Origin: Bacillota bacterium
Lineage (GTDB): Bacteria; Bacillota; Clostridia; Lachnospirales; Lachnospiraceae
Direction: 5' to 3'
NCBI GenBank assembly: GCA_023387635.1
Contig: JAEWHU010000197.1
Location: 1-6,073, forward strand
DNA: 6,073 bases
The position numbers and the translations under genes were made by a program. Shown in pieces: positions 5,939 to 6,073 of the stretch. Every line of letters begins with the position of its first letter. The stretch's first letter is position 1. The notes under the pieces were generated by a model. That model did not search any database. It worked only from the letters and a program-made list of their open reading frames with translations, and was not told the origin of the DNA.

Positions 5939-6073
5939 ATGCACGTTAAAAGTGTTAATTTAGAAACAGTTTGTGGTGTTACTAGTGTATTGCCTGAGAA
6001 TGACAAAATAGAAATTGCCTTCGCTGGTAAATCAAATGTAGGGAAATCGTCATTAATCAATGCATTAATGAAT
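5939..6073 (+). CDS. engB: Ribosome biogenesis GTP-binding protein EngB (YsxC/YihA), 5' part only
   Basis: The first 45 codons are open to the window edge, so the gene is truncated by the window and not by mutation. The translation begins MHVKSVNLETVCGV and reaches the G1/P-loop GKSNVGKS at residues 30-37, followed by SLINALMN. The short N-terminal strand region, then IAFAGKSNVGKSSLIN, is typical of EngB, a TRAFAC-class GTPase needed for 50S subunit assembly in Firmicutes and proteobacteria. The switch regions and the NKxD and SAK motifs lie outside the window. Other Era-like GTPases (Era, Der) have similar P-loops, but the AGKSNVGKSSLINAL wording and the position right after lon favour EngB. 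The ribosome binding site 6 nt upstream supports the start. Confidence 0.93.
   Translation, partial: MHVKSVNLETVCGVTSVLPENDKIEIAFAGKSNVGKSSLINALMN

Overview
The window is a compact protein quality-control locus on the + strand of an AT-rich, low-GC Firmicute. The gene order is tig - clpP - clpX - lon - engB (last gene cut by the window end). Strong AGGAGG-type ribosome binding sites, A/T-ending codons and heavy AGA and ATA use, and the order itself point to a Clostridia-class organism, probably of the Lachnospiraceae type. That placement is an inference from style and protein sequence, not a database result.

Layout: trigger factor (16-1302) is followed after 20 nt by clpP (1323-1904), so these two are almost certainly co-transcribed. 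A 217-nt gap (1905-2121) then holds a perfect 17-bp hairpin 7 nt after the clpP stop, a possible promoter, a cluster of overlapping inverted repeats that can form mutually exclusive hairpins, and a long imperfect hairpin ending just before the clpX ribosome binding site. clpX (2122-3417) is followed by an intrinsic terminator with an unusually long loop and a 7-T tract (about 3430-3523). lon follows, with its best start at 3579 rather than at the upstream in-frame ATG at 3567, and ends at 5897. After 41 nt containing a small hairpin comes the start of engB (5939 to the window edge).

The genes fit together functionally. Trigger factor meets nascent chains at the ribosome exit. ClpX unfolds substrates and feeds them to the ClpP peptidase chamber. 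Lon is a separate one-chain ATP-dependent protease. EngB is a GTPase for large-subunit ribosome assembly. All catalytic and nucleotide-binding residues that could be checked by eye are intact in every complete gene, so the coding content is ordinary housekeeping.

No new protein system was found. What deserves a second look is the non-coding sequence: the structured clpX leader, a 4-codon mini-ORF that starts at a better-spaced ATG and overlaps the clpX start, related hairpins after clpP and lon, and the long-loop terminator whose ends look like terminal inverted repeats.
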